From NCBI GenBank assembly GCA_004379135.1, contig NBNI01000004.1, forward strand, positions 1 through 64,000: a stretch of 64,000 bases of DNA, in the 5' to 3' direction. This DNA is from Acidimicrobiales bacterium mtb01 (GTDB taxonomy: Bacteria; Actinomycetota; Acidimicrobiia; Acidimicrobiales; Ilumatobacteraceae). Each line of letters starts with the position of its first letter. Position 1 is the stretch's first letter. The notes under the pieces are model-generated. The model ran no database searches. It saw nothing but the letters and a program-made list of their open reading frames with translations, and was not told the origin of the DNA. Made by a program: the position numbers and the translations under genes. Of this stretch, positions 46,317 through 54,353 are shown piece by piece.

Positions 46317-47351
46317 GTGAGCGACTCTCCGCGACTCGACCGATTGAAACTCGAGGATCTGCGGCTCACCGAGTGGACCTCGTGCGGGGGTTGCGCCGCC
46401 AAATGGGGCAAGGACCTCCTCGCCGGCCTGGTCGACGAACTGCCGTCCTCGCTCGATCCGTCGCTCCTCGTCGGCCTGGCGCCGTTCGACGACGCCGCGG
46501 TCTACCGCCTTGGCCCCGACCTGGCGCTGGTGAGCACCACCGACTTCTTCCCGCCCCTCGTCGACCACCCGGCCGACTTCGGCGCCATCGCCGCCGCCAA
46601 CGCCTGCAGCGACGTGTTCGCCATGGGCGGACGCGTGGTCCTGGCCGTCAACGTCGCGGCGTTCCCCGAACACTTCCCGCGCGAGGCGATCGTCGCCATC
46701 TTCGACGCCGCGTCAGCGGTGGTCGCCGCGGCCGGCGGCAGCATCGCGGGCGGTCACACCATCCGCAATCCCGAACCCATCTTCGGACTCGCGGTGCAAG
46801 GCGTCGTGCATCCCGATCGCATCTTCCGCAAGGACGGAGCGCGCGTCGGCGACGTTCTCGTCATCTCCAAACCGCTCGGCACCGGCATCGTGCTCGCCGG
46901 CGGATCCGACTCCGACAAGCGCGCGGCCATCGAGGGCATGAAGACGCTCAACCGCGCCGCGAGCGAACTCCTTCAATCCACCCCGGGTGTCCACGCGGTC
47001 ACCGACGTGACCGGATACGGCTTGGCGGGCCACGGCTGGGAGATGGCCGAACGCGCCGACGCCACGTTCGAGATCGACTCGCACGCGTTGCCCACGTATG
47101 CCGGCGCCCTCGACGCCGCGCAACGCGGAGTCCGGACCGGTGGCGACGCGCGCAACCGCACCGCCGTCGGCGCGCACGTGGAAGTCGCCGGCGACGCGAC
47201 GCCGCACATCGACGCGATCGTGTTCGATCCGCAGACCTCGGGTGGTCTGCTGGCCGCCGTCGACCCCGCTCATGTCGAGTCGCTCACGGCGGGTCCGTTC
47301 ACCGCGATCGGTCGTGTGGTCGCAGGGCCAGCCGGCCTGCGCATCGTGTGA
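46317..47351 (+). CDS. selD: Selenide, water dikinase (selenophosphate synthase)
   Basis: Makes selenophosphate from selenide and ATP, the selenium donor for selenocysteine, selenouridine or a selenium-dependent molybdenum cofactor. The 344-residue PurM-like protein has TEWTSCGGCAAKWGKDLL at the N-terminus, with the catalytic Cys and Lys, then FDDAAVYRLG, STTDFFPPLVDHPADFG, SDVFAMGG, IAGGHTIRNPEPIFGLAV, TDVTGYGLAGHGWEMA and DPQTSGGLLAAV, all standard. GTG 46317 follows a -10-like box. No selA, selB, SECIS or tRNA-Sec is visible in the window, so which selenium use it serves is open. Confidence 0.93.
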   Translation: MSDSPRLDRLKLEDLRLTEWTSCGGCAAKWGKDLLAGLVDELPSSLDPSLLVGLAPFDDAAVYRLGPDLALVSTTDFFPPLVDHPADFGAIAAANACSDVFAMGGRVVLAVNVAAFPEHFPREAIVAIFDAASAVVAAAGGSIAGGHTIRNPEPIFGLAVQGVVHPDRIFRKDGARVGDVLVISKPLGTGIVLAGGSDSDKRAAIEGMKTLNRAASELLQSTPGVHAVTDVTGYGLAGHGWEMAERADATFEIDSHALPTYAGALDAAQRGVRTGGDARNRTAVGAHVEVAGDATPHIDAIVFDPQTSGGLLAAVDPAHVESLTAGPFTAIGRVVAGPAGLRIV

Positions 47352-47379
47352 GCATGAATCGTGTGAGCACGGTCGGCTG

Positions 47380-48069
47380 ATGGCGACCGAACGTCGCGCC
47401 CCCACGCGCGAAGCCGAAGACCGACTGCGCGCCGACGGCCATCGCATCGTCGCGGGTGTCGACGAAGTCGGCAAGGGCGCCTGGGCCGGGCCGCTCGCGG
47501 TGGGCATTGCGATCGTCCCCGACGACGACACCGATGCACCGATTCGCGACTCGAAGACAATCACCGAGAAGGCCCGCGAGAAGATGTTCGACACCGTGGC
47601 CGCATGGTGCACGGCGTGGTCGGTCGGAATGGCGTCACCTCAAGAGTGCGACGAGTGGGGGATGGCCGAGGCGCAACGCGTCGCGACCAAGCGCGCACTC
47701 GCGGCGCTCGGCACGACACCGGACGCCGCAGTGGTGGACGGATCGTGGAACTTCGTGAGTCCGTTGGTGCCGCGCGTCCAGATGATGGTCAAGGCCGACA
47801 CGTCGTGTCTGTCGGTCGCGGCGGCGTCGATCCTCGCCAAGGTCACGCGCGATCGCCTCATGCGCGACCTCGCCCATGATTTCCCGATGTATCGGTTCGA
47901 GGGCAACAAGGGGTATCCGTGCCAATGGCACCGCACCGCGCTGGCGGGTTACGGCCCGTCGTCGGTGCACCGCACCTCGTGGGCCTTCATGGACGGTGTC
48001 CCGTGGCCCGGCGCACCGCGCCGAGCCCGCGAACTCACGCTTTTTGAGTACCGGTCTTCAAATCCTTGA
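47380..48069 (+). CDS. rnhB: Ribonuclease HII
   Basis: Removes RNA primers and single misincorporated ribonucleotides from DNA. 229 residues; active-site Asp-Glu in IVAGVDEVGKGAWAGPLAVG, then RDSKTITEKAREKM, the third acid in VVDGSWNFV, and KADTSCLSVAAASILAKVTR followed by FEGNKGYPCQWHRTAL. ATG 47380 was chosen because the longer frame overlaps selD. The 3' end overlaps the convergent acyl-CoA dehydrogenase by 35 bases. Confidence 0.93.
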   Translation: MATERRAPTREAEDRLRADGHRIVAGVDEVGKGAWAGPLAVGIAIVPDDDTDAPIRDSKTITEKAREKMFDTVAAWCTAWSVGMASPQECDEWGMAEAQRVATKRALAALGTTPDAAVVDGSWNFVSPLVPRVQMMVKADTSCLSVAAASILAKVTRDRLMRDLAHDFPMYRFEGNKGYPCQWHRTALAGYGPSSVHRTSWAFMDGVPWPGAPRRARELTLFEYRSSNP

Positions 48070-49303
48070 AGGCGCTGGTGGAGTCGATGCCCGGATCCTT
48101 CGGAAGGCCCAGCACGCGCTCGGCGAGGATGTTCCGCATCACTTCGTCCGAACCGCCGGCGATGCGGCCACCGGGCGTACCGAGGATCAACTGGCTCCAG
48201 GCGTAGGTGCCCCACTCGCCGCTGTCGGCCACCAACTTGGCGCCGAGCACGTGCGACAGGAAGTCGCCCATGCGGCGCATGTTGTCGGTGCCCACCAGTT
48301 TGGCCATGCTCATCTCGGGTCCGGGCATCTGGCCGGCCTTGATCTTGTCGAGCGCGCGCTGGTTGTTGTACGCGGCCACGCGATTGTTGATGATGATGTT
48401 GGCCAGTTCGTCGCGCAGCACCGGATCGTCCTGCACGCCATAGAACTTCGCCATCTCGATGACGCGGGCGAACATGTTGATGCCGCCGCCACCGCCACCG
48501 CCACCGGCGCCGATAGCCGCGCGCTCGTTCATGAGCGTGGTGAGAGCGACGTTCCAGCCGTTGTTCACGTCGCCCAGACGATGATCATCGCGCACGCGCA
48601 CTTCGGTGAAGAACACCTCGTTGAACGACGCGCCGCCGGTCATCTGGCGCAGCGGGCGGATCTCCACACCGGGCGCCTTCATGTCGACGATGAATCCGGT
48701 GAGGCCCTTGTGCTTGGGCAGGTTCACGTCGGTGCGCGCGATGATCTCGCCGATGTCGCTGTAGTGCGCGCCGCTCGTCCACACCTTCTGGCCGGTGATG
48801 ATCCACTCGTCGCCGTCGCGCTCGGCCTTGGTCGACAAGCTGGCGAGGTCGCTGCCCGCACCGGGTTCGCTGAACAACTGGCAGCCGATGATCTCGCCGC
48901 GCCACATCTTCTGCAGGTACGACGAACGTGCGAGTTCGGAACCGTGCGCGAGGATCGTGGGCGCAACCATGCCGAGGCCGATGGTGAAGCAGCCCTGGTT
49001 CGGCACCTCGAACTTCGACTCGACCGAGTCGTACGCGCGTTGGTAGGCGGCGGGTAGCGCGCGGCCGCCGAACTGCTCGGGTCCGGTGATCCAGCCGAAG
49101 CCGGCGTCGTACTTCTTCTGACGCCATTCCTGCGCCTTGGCGACGTCGCGCCGCTCGCTCGAGCGGTCCTTCTCCTCGAACATCGACACCTTGTCGGAGC
49201 CCTCGCCCCACACGAACTTCTTCTCGGCCGCCTTGCGTTCGGCGTTGGCCTCGAGGAACTTCAGCGCTTGGGCCTGGAACTCTTCGATCGACGGATGAGC
49301 CAC
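48035..49303 (-). CDS. Acyl-CoA dehydrogenase
   Basis: FAD enzyme of 422 residues oxidising an acyl-CoA to the enoyl-CoA; substrate not readable. Marks: QLFSEPGAGSDLASLSTKAE (the FAD/substrate loop), WIITGQKVWTSGAHYSDIG, GFIVDMKAPGVEIRPL, and RIAGGSDEVMRNILAERVLG near the C-terminus. A run of eight glycines (NERAAIGAGGGGGGGGIN) encoded by mixed GGT/GGC codons around 48480-48508 lies before the C-terminal helical domain. GTG 49303 is set by a GAGGAGG Shine-Dalgarno; the much longer in-frame reading upstream is antisense shadow. Confidence 0.9.
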   Translation of the reverse strand: MAHPSIEEFQAQALKFLEANAERKAAEKKFVWGEGSDKVSMFEEKDRSSERRDVAKAQEWRQKKYDAGFGWITGPEQFGGRALPAAYQRAYDSVESKFEVPNQGCFTIGLGMVAPTILAHGSELARSSYLQKMWRGEIIGCQLFSEPGAGSDLASLSTKAERDGDEWIITGQKVWTSGAHYSDIGEIIARTDVNLPKHKGLTGFIVDMKAPGVEIRPLRQMTGGASFNEVFFTEVRVRDDHRLGDVNNGWNVALTTLMNERAAIGAGGGGGGGGINMFARVIEMAKFYGVQDDPVLRDELANIIINNRVAAYNNQRALDKIKAGQMPGPEMSMAKLVGTDNMRRMGDFLSHVLGAKLVADSGEWGTYAWSQLILGTPGGRIAGGSDEVMRNILAERVLGLPKDPGIDSTSAFKDLKTGTQKA

Positions 49304-49359
49304 GGTGTCCTCCTCGCGATTCCGGTGTCGCGAACCGTACCGCCTCCGGGCTCGCGAAC

Positions 49360-49365
49360 TAGGCT
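49360..49365 (+). promoter_or_regulatory. -10 box TAGGCT for a leaderless start
   Basis: TAGGCT, seven bases (CGAACGC), then ATG 49373, in the 69-base gap divergent from the acyl-CoA dehydrogenase. A minus-strand TACGGT at 49335-49340 could serve that gene. Confidence 0.5.
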
Positions 49366-49372
49366 CGAACGC

Positions 49373-49834
49373 ATGGGTCAGCCCGTCGTCGTCGTCGAAA
49401 AACCGAGTCGCCGCCCCGGCATCGTGCGGTTCGAAGCCAATCGCAGCCTCTCGGGCATGGGTCACGAGAGTTTCGTGAACGGAGACGCCTCGGGGCACTT
49501 CGCGCGGGCGGTCACACCGTCGGCCGAACTCGCGCGTCGCTTGTTCGCCACCGGTCGCGTGTCGGCGGTCCACGTGTATCAGAACGTCATCACGGTCGAT
49601 CTCGAGAAGGGTTTCGACTCCACCGGTCTGGCCGATGTGGTGCGCGACTTGTACCAGTACTGGAAGCCGGGCATGGAACCGCCGGCTTTCGAGGATCTGG
49701 TTCCGGCCGACGAGCCGGCAGCTGCTCCCACCATCGATGCCGGTGGCGATCCGAAGCTCGCCGAGGCACTCAAGAAAGTTCCGGCGCACCTGCTCGAACG
49801 CAGCCGCGCCGCCCGCGCCCGCCTCAAGGGCTGA
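49373..49834 (+). CDS. Nfu N-terminal-domain-like protein without cysteines
   Basis: A 153-residue protein. Residues about 15-75 (GIVRFEANRSL, AELARRLFATGRVSAVHVYQ, NVITVDLEKG) resemble the N-terminal domain of Nfu/HIRIP5 iron-sulfur scaffold proteins, whose usual core is SPLARRLF-x-GV-x-V-x-NFVTV. The C-terminal CxxC NifU domain that binds the cluster is missing, and the protein has no Cys at all; instead there is an acidic/Ala-rich linker and a basic helix (LLERSRAARARL). It may be an adaptor in Fe-S cluster delivery, but the role is uncertain. ATG 49373 is chosen over the frame start at 49268, which lies inside the divergent gene. Confidence 0.75.
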   Translation: MGQPVVVVEKPSRRPGIVRFEANRSLSGMGHESFVNGDASGHFARAVTPSAELARRLFATGRVSAVHVYQNVITVDLEKGFDSTGLADVVRDLYQYWKPGMEPPAFEDLVPADEPAAAPTIDAGGDPKLAEALKKVPAHLLERSRAARARLKG

Positions 49835-49963
49835 GACAGGGCTGACACCCGTCACAGCGTTTTCGTCCCGGAACCGGACGTTGGGCGCGCGAGACGTGCG
49901 AAGAATCACTCTGTAACTTGGTTTCCGAGGGGGCACGACCCTCCGTCCACCGCGAAACTTCTT

Positions 49964-49969
49964 TAGCCT
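49964..49969 (+). promoter_or_regulatory. -10 box TAGCCT for a leaderless start
   Basis: TAGCCT, six bases (GTCGAC), then GTG 49976. The 130 bases upstream to the Nfu_N-like gene show no clear CarH-type operator palindrome. Confidence 0.5.
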
Positions 49970-49975
49970 GTCGAC

Positions 49976-50965
49976 GTGAGCACCGAGTTCTTGACGCTGG
50001 AAGAAGCCGCCGAGCGGCTCGGCGTCCATTACATGACTGCTTACCGCTACGTGCGTCAGGGCAAGTTGTCGGCCACGCGCGTGAAGGGTGTCTGGCAGGT
50101 CACGCCGCAGGCGATCGACGAATTCCGTCAGCGTGCCAACGAGCGCAAGGAGCGTCCGCGTACCGGTGACGACTCGCGTCGTACCGGCGACTACGTGAAC
50201 GAACTTCACACCTGTCTCGTGAACGCCGACGCTGGTGGCGCGTGGGGTGTGCTGCAACGTGCGATCGACGCCGGCGGCGAGATCGGCGACGTGTACCTGG
50301 CAATCCTCGCTCCGGCCATGGCGCGCATCGGCGAAGAGTGGTCGCGCGGCGAGATCGACATCGCGATCGAACACCAAGCCACGGCCATCGCCACACGTCT
50401 CGTCGGTCAGATGAGCCCGCGTTTCGTGCGTCGCGGCCGTCGTCGCGGTGAAGTCCTCATCGGCGGCCCGTCGGGCGAACGCCACGCGCTCGCTCTGGCC
50501 ATGCTCGGCGATCTTCTTCGTCTCGAGGGTTACGACGTGTTCGACCTAGGTGCCGACACGCCGGCCAACTCGTTCGTGCATGCGGCATCCAAGATCAACA
50601 ACCTCACCGCCGTCGGTGTGAGCGTCACCACCACCGAGTCGGTGGAAGGCGCGATCGACGTGGTGCGCACGCTGCGCCGCGCCATCGGCGACGAGGTGCC
50701 GGTGGTTCTCGGCGGCTCGGCCATCAGTGGGCCCGAACACGCGCGCGAGATCGGCGCCGACTTCTACGCCAACGGTGCGCGGGGCTTCGTCGAACTGCTC
50801 GACTCCATCACCCGCGGCAGTTCCACCGTCGACGACGAGATGGCCCGCGAAACCGACTCCAAGTCGAAGGCAGCGAAGACCACGCGCAAGAAGACTCCGA
50901 GCGAAGCGGGCGGCAGTGGCGCGCAGTCGCGCCGCCAGTCCGACGCCGACGCGTCGAACAACTAG
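49976..50965 (+). CDS. CarH-like B12-dependent photoreceptor regulator with excisionase-type HTH
   Basis: Predicted light- or cobalamin-responsive DNA-binding regulator, 329 residues. The N-terminal HTH (FLTLEEAAERLGVHYMTAYR, then YVRQGKLSATRVKGVW; about 5-50) is of the excisionase/BldC type, not a full MerR domain. A four-helix B12-capping domain (about 75-150) has W122 and E132-H133, exactly the W-x9-EH motif that in CarH packs against the adenosyl group. The Rossmann B12-binding domain (about 158-280) has GERHALAL, where His170 would be the lower axial ligand (E-x-H motif), followed by YDVFDLGADTP. A disordered Lys/Ser/Arg-rich tail follows. A non-photosensory methyltransferase-like sensor is possible, but the W-x9-EH motif favours CarH. 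Confidence 0.85.
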   Translation: MSTEFLTLEEAAERLGVHYMTAYRYVRQGKLSATRVKGVWQVTPQAIDEFRQRANERKERPRTGDDSRRTGDYVNELHTCLVNADAGGAWGVLQRAIDAGGEIGDVYLAILAPAMARIGEEWSRGEIDIAIEHQATAIATRLVGQMSPRFVRRGRRRGEVLIGGPSGERHALALAMLGDLLRLEGYDVFDLGADTPANSFVHAASKINNLTAVGVSVTTTESVEGAIDVVRTLRRAIGDEVPVVLGGSAISGPEHAREIGADFYANGARGFVELLDSITRGSSTVDDEMARETDSKSKAAKTTRKKTPSEAGGSGAQSRRQSDADASNN

Positions 50966-51876
50966 CCGACGCTGACCAGATCCTCCAGCGACGCGCCCAC
51001 GGTGCGCATCGCCGCCACGGTTCCGCCATCGGCAATGACGTCGATTCCTGTGAGAAACGCGGCGTTCGGTCCGGCCACGAAATCCACGACCGCCGCGATG
51101 TCCTCGGGCGTTCCGATGCGCTGGAGCGCCGAGGCCTCGATCATCTGGCGCATCACCGACCCCGACGGGCTCTCGAATTCGGCGGTGGCCATGGGGGTGG
51201 CGACGATGCCCGGGCTCACCGACACGATGCGCGCACCCTTGCGACCCCACGGCACCGCCGCGGCCTGCACGCGCAACTGATTGGCCCGTTTGGCCACGCC
51301 GTACGCGCGTGATCCGTCGAGATGCTTCGGATCGAGAATCGTGAGACGGGCGAGATCCTTGGTGGGAGTGGTGGCCAACAGGTTCTCGTCGTGAGCGGGC
51401 AGGGGAGTGAGCGCGCCGGCGATCGACGCGATGCACACCATCACGGCACCTGGTTCGACGATGTCGGCGAACGCGTCGATCATGAGCGCGGTTCCCACCA
51501 CGTCGACCGCCACCAGTCGTGCGGGCGGCGCCTGCACGGGTGACACGCCCGCGGTATGGACGATCACCCGCGGCACGCCGAGTTGCTGGGCCGTCGCGGC
51601 CAGATGGGCCACCGCGGCCGGCTCGGCCACATCGGTCGGCACTTCGTGCACCACATGGCCGTCGTGACGCAGCAACGCCGCGCCATGACGCAGATGCGCG
51701 ACGTCGCGATCGGCCAACACGATGGGCCGACCGGCACCGAGACGGCGGGCCACCGCGAGGCCGATGCCGCCGGCCCCGGTCACCACCACGAGGTCGGGCC
51801 GGGCGTGCCCGAGAGCGGGATGCCGGTGGCCAGAAGAGCGGTGATCAGTTGAATCGTGGTCGGAAGATGTCGTCAT
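50962..51876 (-). CDS. SDR family oxidoreductase
   Basis: Short-chain dehydrogenase of 304 residues. A His/Ser-rich N-terminus of about 25 residues (DHDSTDHRSSGHRHPALGHA) precedes VVVTGAGGIGLAVARRL. Then come HTAGVSP, a Ser in CIASIAGAL, the catalytic Tyr/Lys in RAYGVAKRANQL and SPGIVATPM, with GIDVIADGG near the end. The segment between Ser and Tyr is longer than usual (about 40 residues, with DENLLATTPTKDLARL), as in 3-alpha-hydroxysteroid dehydrogenase-like SDRs, so a steroid or other hydrophobic substrate is possible. The His-rich start may bind metal. Its stop overlaps the photoreceptor stop by four bases. Confidence 0.82.
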   Translation of the reverse strand: MTTSSDHDSTDHRSSGHRHPALGHARPDLVVVTGAGGIGLAVARRLGAGRPIVLADRDVAHLRHGAALLRHDGHVVHEVPTDVAEPAAVAHLAATAQQLGVPRVIVHTAGVSPVQAPPARLVAVDVVGTALMIDAFADIVEPGAVMVCIASIAGALTPLPAHDENLLATTPTKDLARLTILDPKHLDGSRAYGVAKRANQLRVQAAAVPWGRKGARIVSVSPGIVATPMATAEFESPSGSVMRQMIEASALQRIGTPEDIAAVVDFVAGPNAAFLTGIDVIADGGTVAAMRTVGASLEDLVSVG

Positions 51877-51960
51877 GACCTGGTCGTAGTGGTCGAAACG
51901 GGTGGCGCGGTGGCGGTGGATGTCCCGACCCGGGGGCGCGGATGTCCCGCCCGGAAAACA

Positions 51961-51976
51961 TCGAACACCTGTTCGA
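51961..51976. promoter_or_regulatory. LexA binding site (SOS box) of imuA-imuB
   Basis: TCGAACACCTGTTCGA is a perfect match to the actinobacterial LexA consensus TCGAAC-N4-GTTCGA. It ends at the base before the -10 box, so bound LexA would cover the promoter. Confidence 0.9.
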
Positions 51977-51982
51977 TAGTGT
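51977..51982 (+). promoter_or_regulatory. -10 box TAGTGT of imuA
   Basis: TAGTGT follows the SOS box with no gap; seven bases later comes ATG 51990, so the transcript would start at or next to the start codon. Confidence 0.6.
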
Positions 51983-51989
51983 CGCCGTC

Positions 51990-52712
51990 ATGGCCCTCGA
52001 GTCCGTCCGTCGCACCCTCGCCGATCTGCCGGCGGCCGAGCGCCAACGGGCCGTGCGCGCCGTGGTGGGCGAACACGCGCCGCTCACCCTCGCGCGCGAA
52101 CGCACGCTGCCGGTGCACCCCGTGCTGCAGCCGCTCGTTCCCGCGCTCACGCGCGGCCACACCGTGCAGTGCACGGGCACGGCCGCCATGTCGTGCGCGC
52201 TCGCACTCATGGTCGCGCCCACCCAAGGCGGTTCGTGGGCCGGTGTGGTGGGCGTCCCCGAACTCGGCGTCGCCGCCGCCACCGAACTCGGTGTGGCGGT
52301 GTCGCGCACCGTGTTCGTCAGCGCACTCACCGAAGCCGATGCCCCCAACGCGCTCAGCGCTCTCGTCGACGGTGTCGACGTGGTGGTGCTGTCGCGGGCC
52401 ATCACGTCGGCGTTGTCGCCGTCGCTCGCACGACGTCTGCAAACGCGTGTGCAATCACGCGGTGGTGTGTTGGTGGTGGTTGGTGCGGCGGGTGCGTTGA
52501 GCATCGACCTGCAGCTCGTGTCGTCGGTGCACGAGTGGGAAGGCCTGGGCGACGGCCACGGTCATCTGCAGAGACGGCGTGTGTCGTTGCAACTCGACGG
52601 CCGTCGTCACGGTCGCACCACGCGTCACGACGTGTGGTTGCCCGGGCCGACCGGAGCACTCGAACCCGTGGTGCGCGAAGGCGCCGTCGTTCCGTTGCGC
52701 CGCACCGGCTGA
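51990..52712 (+). CDS. imuA: ImuA-type SOS mutagenesis protein (RecA-like)
   Basis: Partner of ImuB in damage-induced mutagenesis; 240 residues. The protein follows the actinobacterial ImuA' pattern: HPVLQPLVPALTRGHTVQCT, where the Walker A region is degenerate (no GxxxxGKT), then SWAGVVGVPELGVAAATELG and VDGVDVVVLSR in place of Walker B. ATP binding is therefore doubtful, as in other ImuA' proteins. ATG 51990 is fixed by the SOS box and -10 immediately upstream; the longer in-frame start at 51942 lies within the operator. imuB begins one base after the stop. Confidence 0.85.
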   Translation: MALESVRRTLADLPAAERQRAVRAVVGEHAPLTLARERTLPVHPVLQPLVPALTRGHTVQCTGTAAMSCALALMVAPTQGGSWAGVVGVPELGVAAATELGVAVSRTVFVSALTEADAPNALSALVDGVDVVVLSRAITSALSPSLARRLQTRVQSRGGVLVVVGAAGALSIDLQLVSSVHEWEGLGDGHGHLQRRRVSLQLDGRRHGRTTRHDVWLPGPTGALEPVVREGAVVPLRRTG

Positions 52713-52713
52713 C

Positions 52714-54336
52714 ATGGCGCCACCGCGTTGCGCCGTGGTCTGGAGTCCGGCCTGGCCGCTCACGGCGGCCGTTCTCGCCGGACGAGCGGGTCGGGGTCCG
52801 CAGTTCGATCCGCAGGCGCCCCTGGCCGTTCTGCACGCGCAGCGCGTGGTGTGCTGTTCGCCGGCGGCCGAACGCGACGGTGTGCGCGCGGGTCAGCGCA
52901 AACGCCAGGCCCAGGGTGCGTGTCCGCACCTCGTGCTCGTGCCGCACGACCCCGATCGCGATGCCCGCTGTTTCGAACCGGTGGTGCGTTCGGTCGGTTC
53001 GCTCGTTCCGCTGCTCGACGTCGAATCGCCCGGCTGTCTGCTCATGGCCACGCGCGGACCCTCGCGTTACGTGGGCGGCGACGACGCGTTGGCCCAACGC
53101 CTCGGTGAACTCGCGGTGCACGGTCTGGCCGATGCCGCCGTGGCCGGCGGTGGATTCGGTGTCGGCATCGCCGATGGTCGACTGGCCGCCACTCTCGCGG
53201 CGCGGCTCGCGGTGCAACGCGGTCGACCGGTGGTGGTGCCCACCGAACGCACCACCGAATTCCTCGCCCCGCATCCGGTCTCGGTTCTCGTCGCCGCGGC
53301 CGGCTGCGATCCGCAACTCGTCGATCTGCTCGAACGACTGGGTCTGGCGCGTCTGGGCGACGTGGCGGCGCTGTCGCCGATGCATCTGTTCGATCGCTTC
53401 GGCGCCCTGGGCGAGCGTCTGCATCGTCTGGTCACCGGGGCCGACGACACCCCGCCGTCGGCGGCGGCACCTCCCGACGACCTGAGCGTCGAACAGATCT
53501 TCGACGACCCGGTGCCGCAACTCGACATGCTGGTCTTCGCGGCCAAGGCGTTGGCCGATCGGCTCGACGGTCACCTCATCGACCACGGTCAGGTGTGCAC
53601 GCGCGTGATCGTCGAATCCGAATCCGATCACGGCGACGTCTCGCGTCGGGTGTGGTACCGCTCCGAAGGCTTGCGCGCGTCGGCTCTGGTCGATCGCGTG
53701 CGCTGGCAACTCGACGGCTGGATCAACGGCGACGATCCACCGTCGGCCGGCATCGTGCTGCTGCGCATCACGCCCACCGACGTGCGCCACGACTGGGGTA
53801 CTCAGATGGGTTTCTGGGGCGAGCGTTCGCAGGCCGACGACGCCGCGGTCAAGACCATCACGCGGCTCATCGGTCTGCTGGGTCCGCCTTCGGTCGATGT
53901 GGCGTCGTGGCGCGGCGGACGCGATCCGCACCAGGTGTACGAACTCGTGCCGGTGGCCGAACTCGGGGCCGATGGCCGACTCGCCGTCGAACGACCGGCC
54001 GACGTTCCGCCCTGGCCCGGTGCGCTGCCCGCACCATCACCGTCGGTCGTGCACGCCGAACCCATCGCCGTGTCGGTTCTCGATCAGCGCGATCGCGCGG
54101 TGTCGGTGAGCGGACGCGGTGTGGCCAGTGCGGCGCCGTGCACGCTCATGCTCGGCGATCACCGTTGCACCGTGGTGTCGTGGGCCGGGCCCTGGCCGGT
54201 CGACGAACGCTGGTGGGACACCCGCGCGCGTCGCGCCGCTCGATTCCAGTTGCTCGTGCGCGACGGCGACGACGTTCGGGCCTATCTGGCCGAAGTCGCC
54301 GCCGGTCGGTGGTGGATCACCGCCGAGTACCAGTAG
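52714..54336 (+). CDS. imuB: ImuB, inactive Y-family polymerase-like protein
   Basis: Adaptor of the mutasome; in characterised actinobacteria it links the beta clamp, ImuA' and the error-prone polymerase DnaE2. 540 residues. The N-terminal palm/finger region (CAVVWSPAWPLTAAVLAGRA, VCCSPAAERDGVRAGQRKRQ and ACPHLVLVPHDPDRDARCFE) is homologous to DinB-type polymerases but lacks their catalytic DxD and DE acids, as expected for ImuB. The C-terminal part contains RVIVESESDHGD and the ImuB-C-like region ending AAGRWWITAEYQ. ATG 52714. No dnaE2 gene follows; the next gene is a convergent regulator. Confidence 0.88.
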   Translation: MAPPRCAVVWSPAWPLTAAVLAGRAGRGPQFDPQAPLAVLHAQRVVCCSPAAERDGVRAGQRKRQAQGACPHLVLVPHDPDRDARCFEPVVRSVGSLVPLLDVESPGCLLMATRGPSRYVGGDDALAQRLGELAVHGLADAAVAGGGFGVGIADGRLAATLAARLAVQRGRPVVVPTERTTEFLAPHPVSVLVAAAGCDPQLVDLLERLGLARLGDVAALSPMHLFDRFGALGERLHRLVTGADDTPPSAAAPPDDLSVEQIFDDPVPQLDMLVFAAKALADRLDGHLIDHGQVCTRVIVESESDHGDVSRRVWYRSEGLRASALVDRVRWQLDGWINGDDPPSAGIVLLRITPTDVRHDWGTQMGFWGERSQADDAAVKTITRLIGLLGPPSVDVASWRGGRDPHQVYELVPVAELGADGRLAVERPADVPPWPGALPAPSPSVVHAEPIAVSVLDQRDRAVSVSGRGVASAAPCTLMLGDHRCTVVSWAGPWPVDERWWDTRARRAARFQLLVRDGDDVRAYLAEVAAGRWWITAEYQ

Positions 54337-54353
54337 TCGTCACGCACTGCCCG

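Noticed and set aside
48480-48508. GCC/ACC-rich triplet run considered as a separate repeat element
   Set aside because: It is the glycine run within the acyl-CoA dehydrogenase, encoded by mixed GGT/GGC codons.
49835-49975. Gap before the CarH-like gene, checked for an autoregulatory operator
   Set aside because: No convincing palindrome or direct repeat beyond the -10 box was found.
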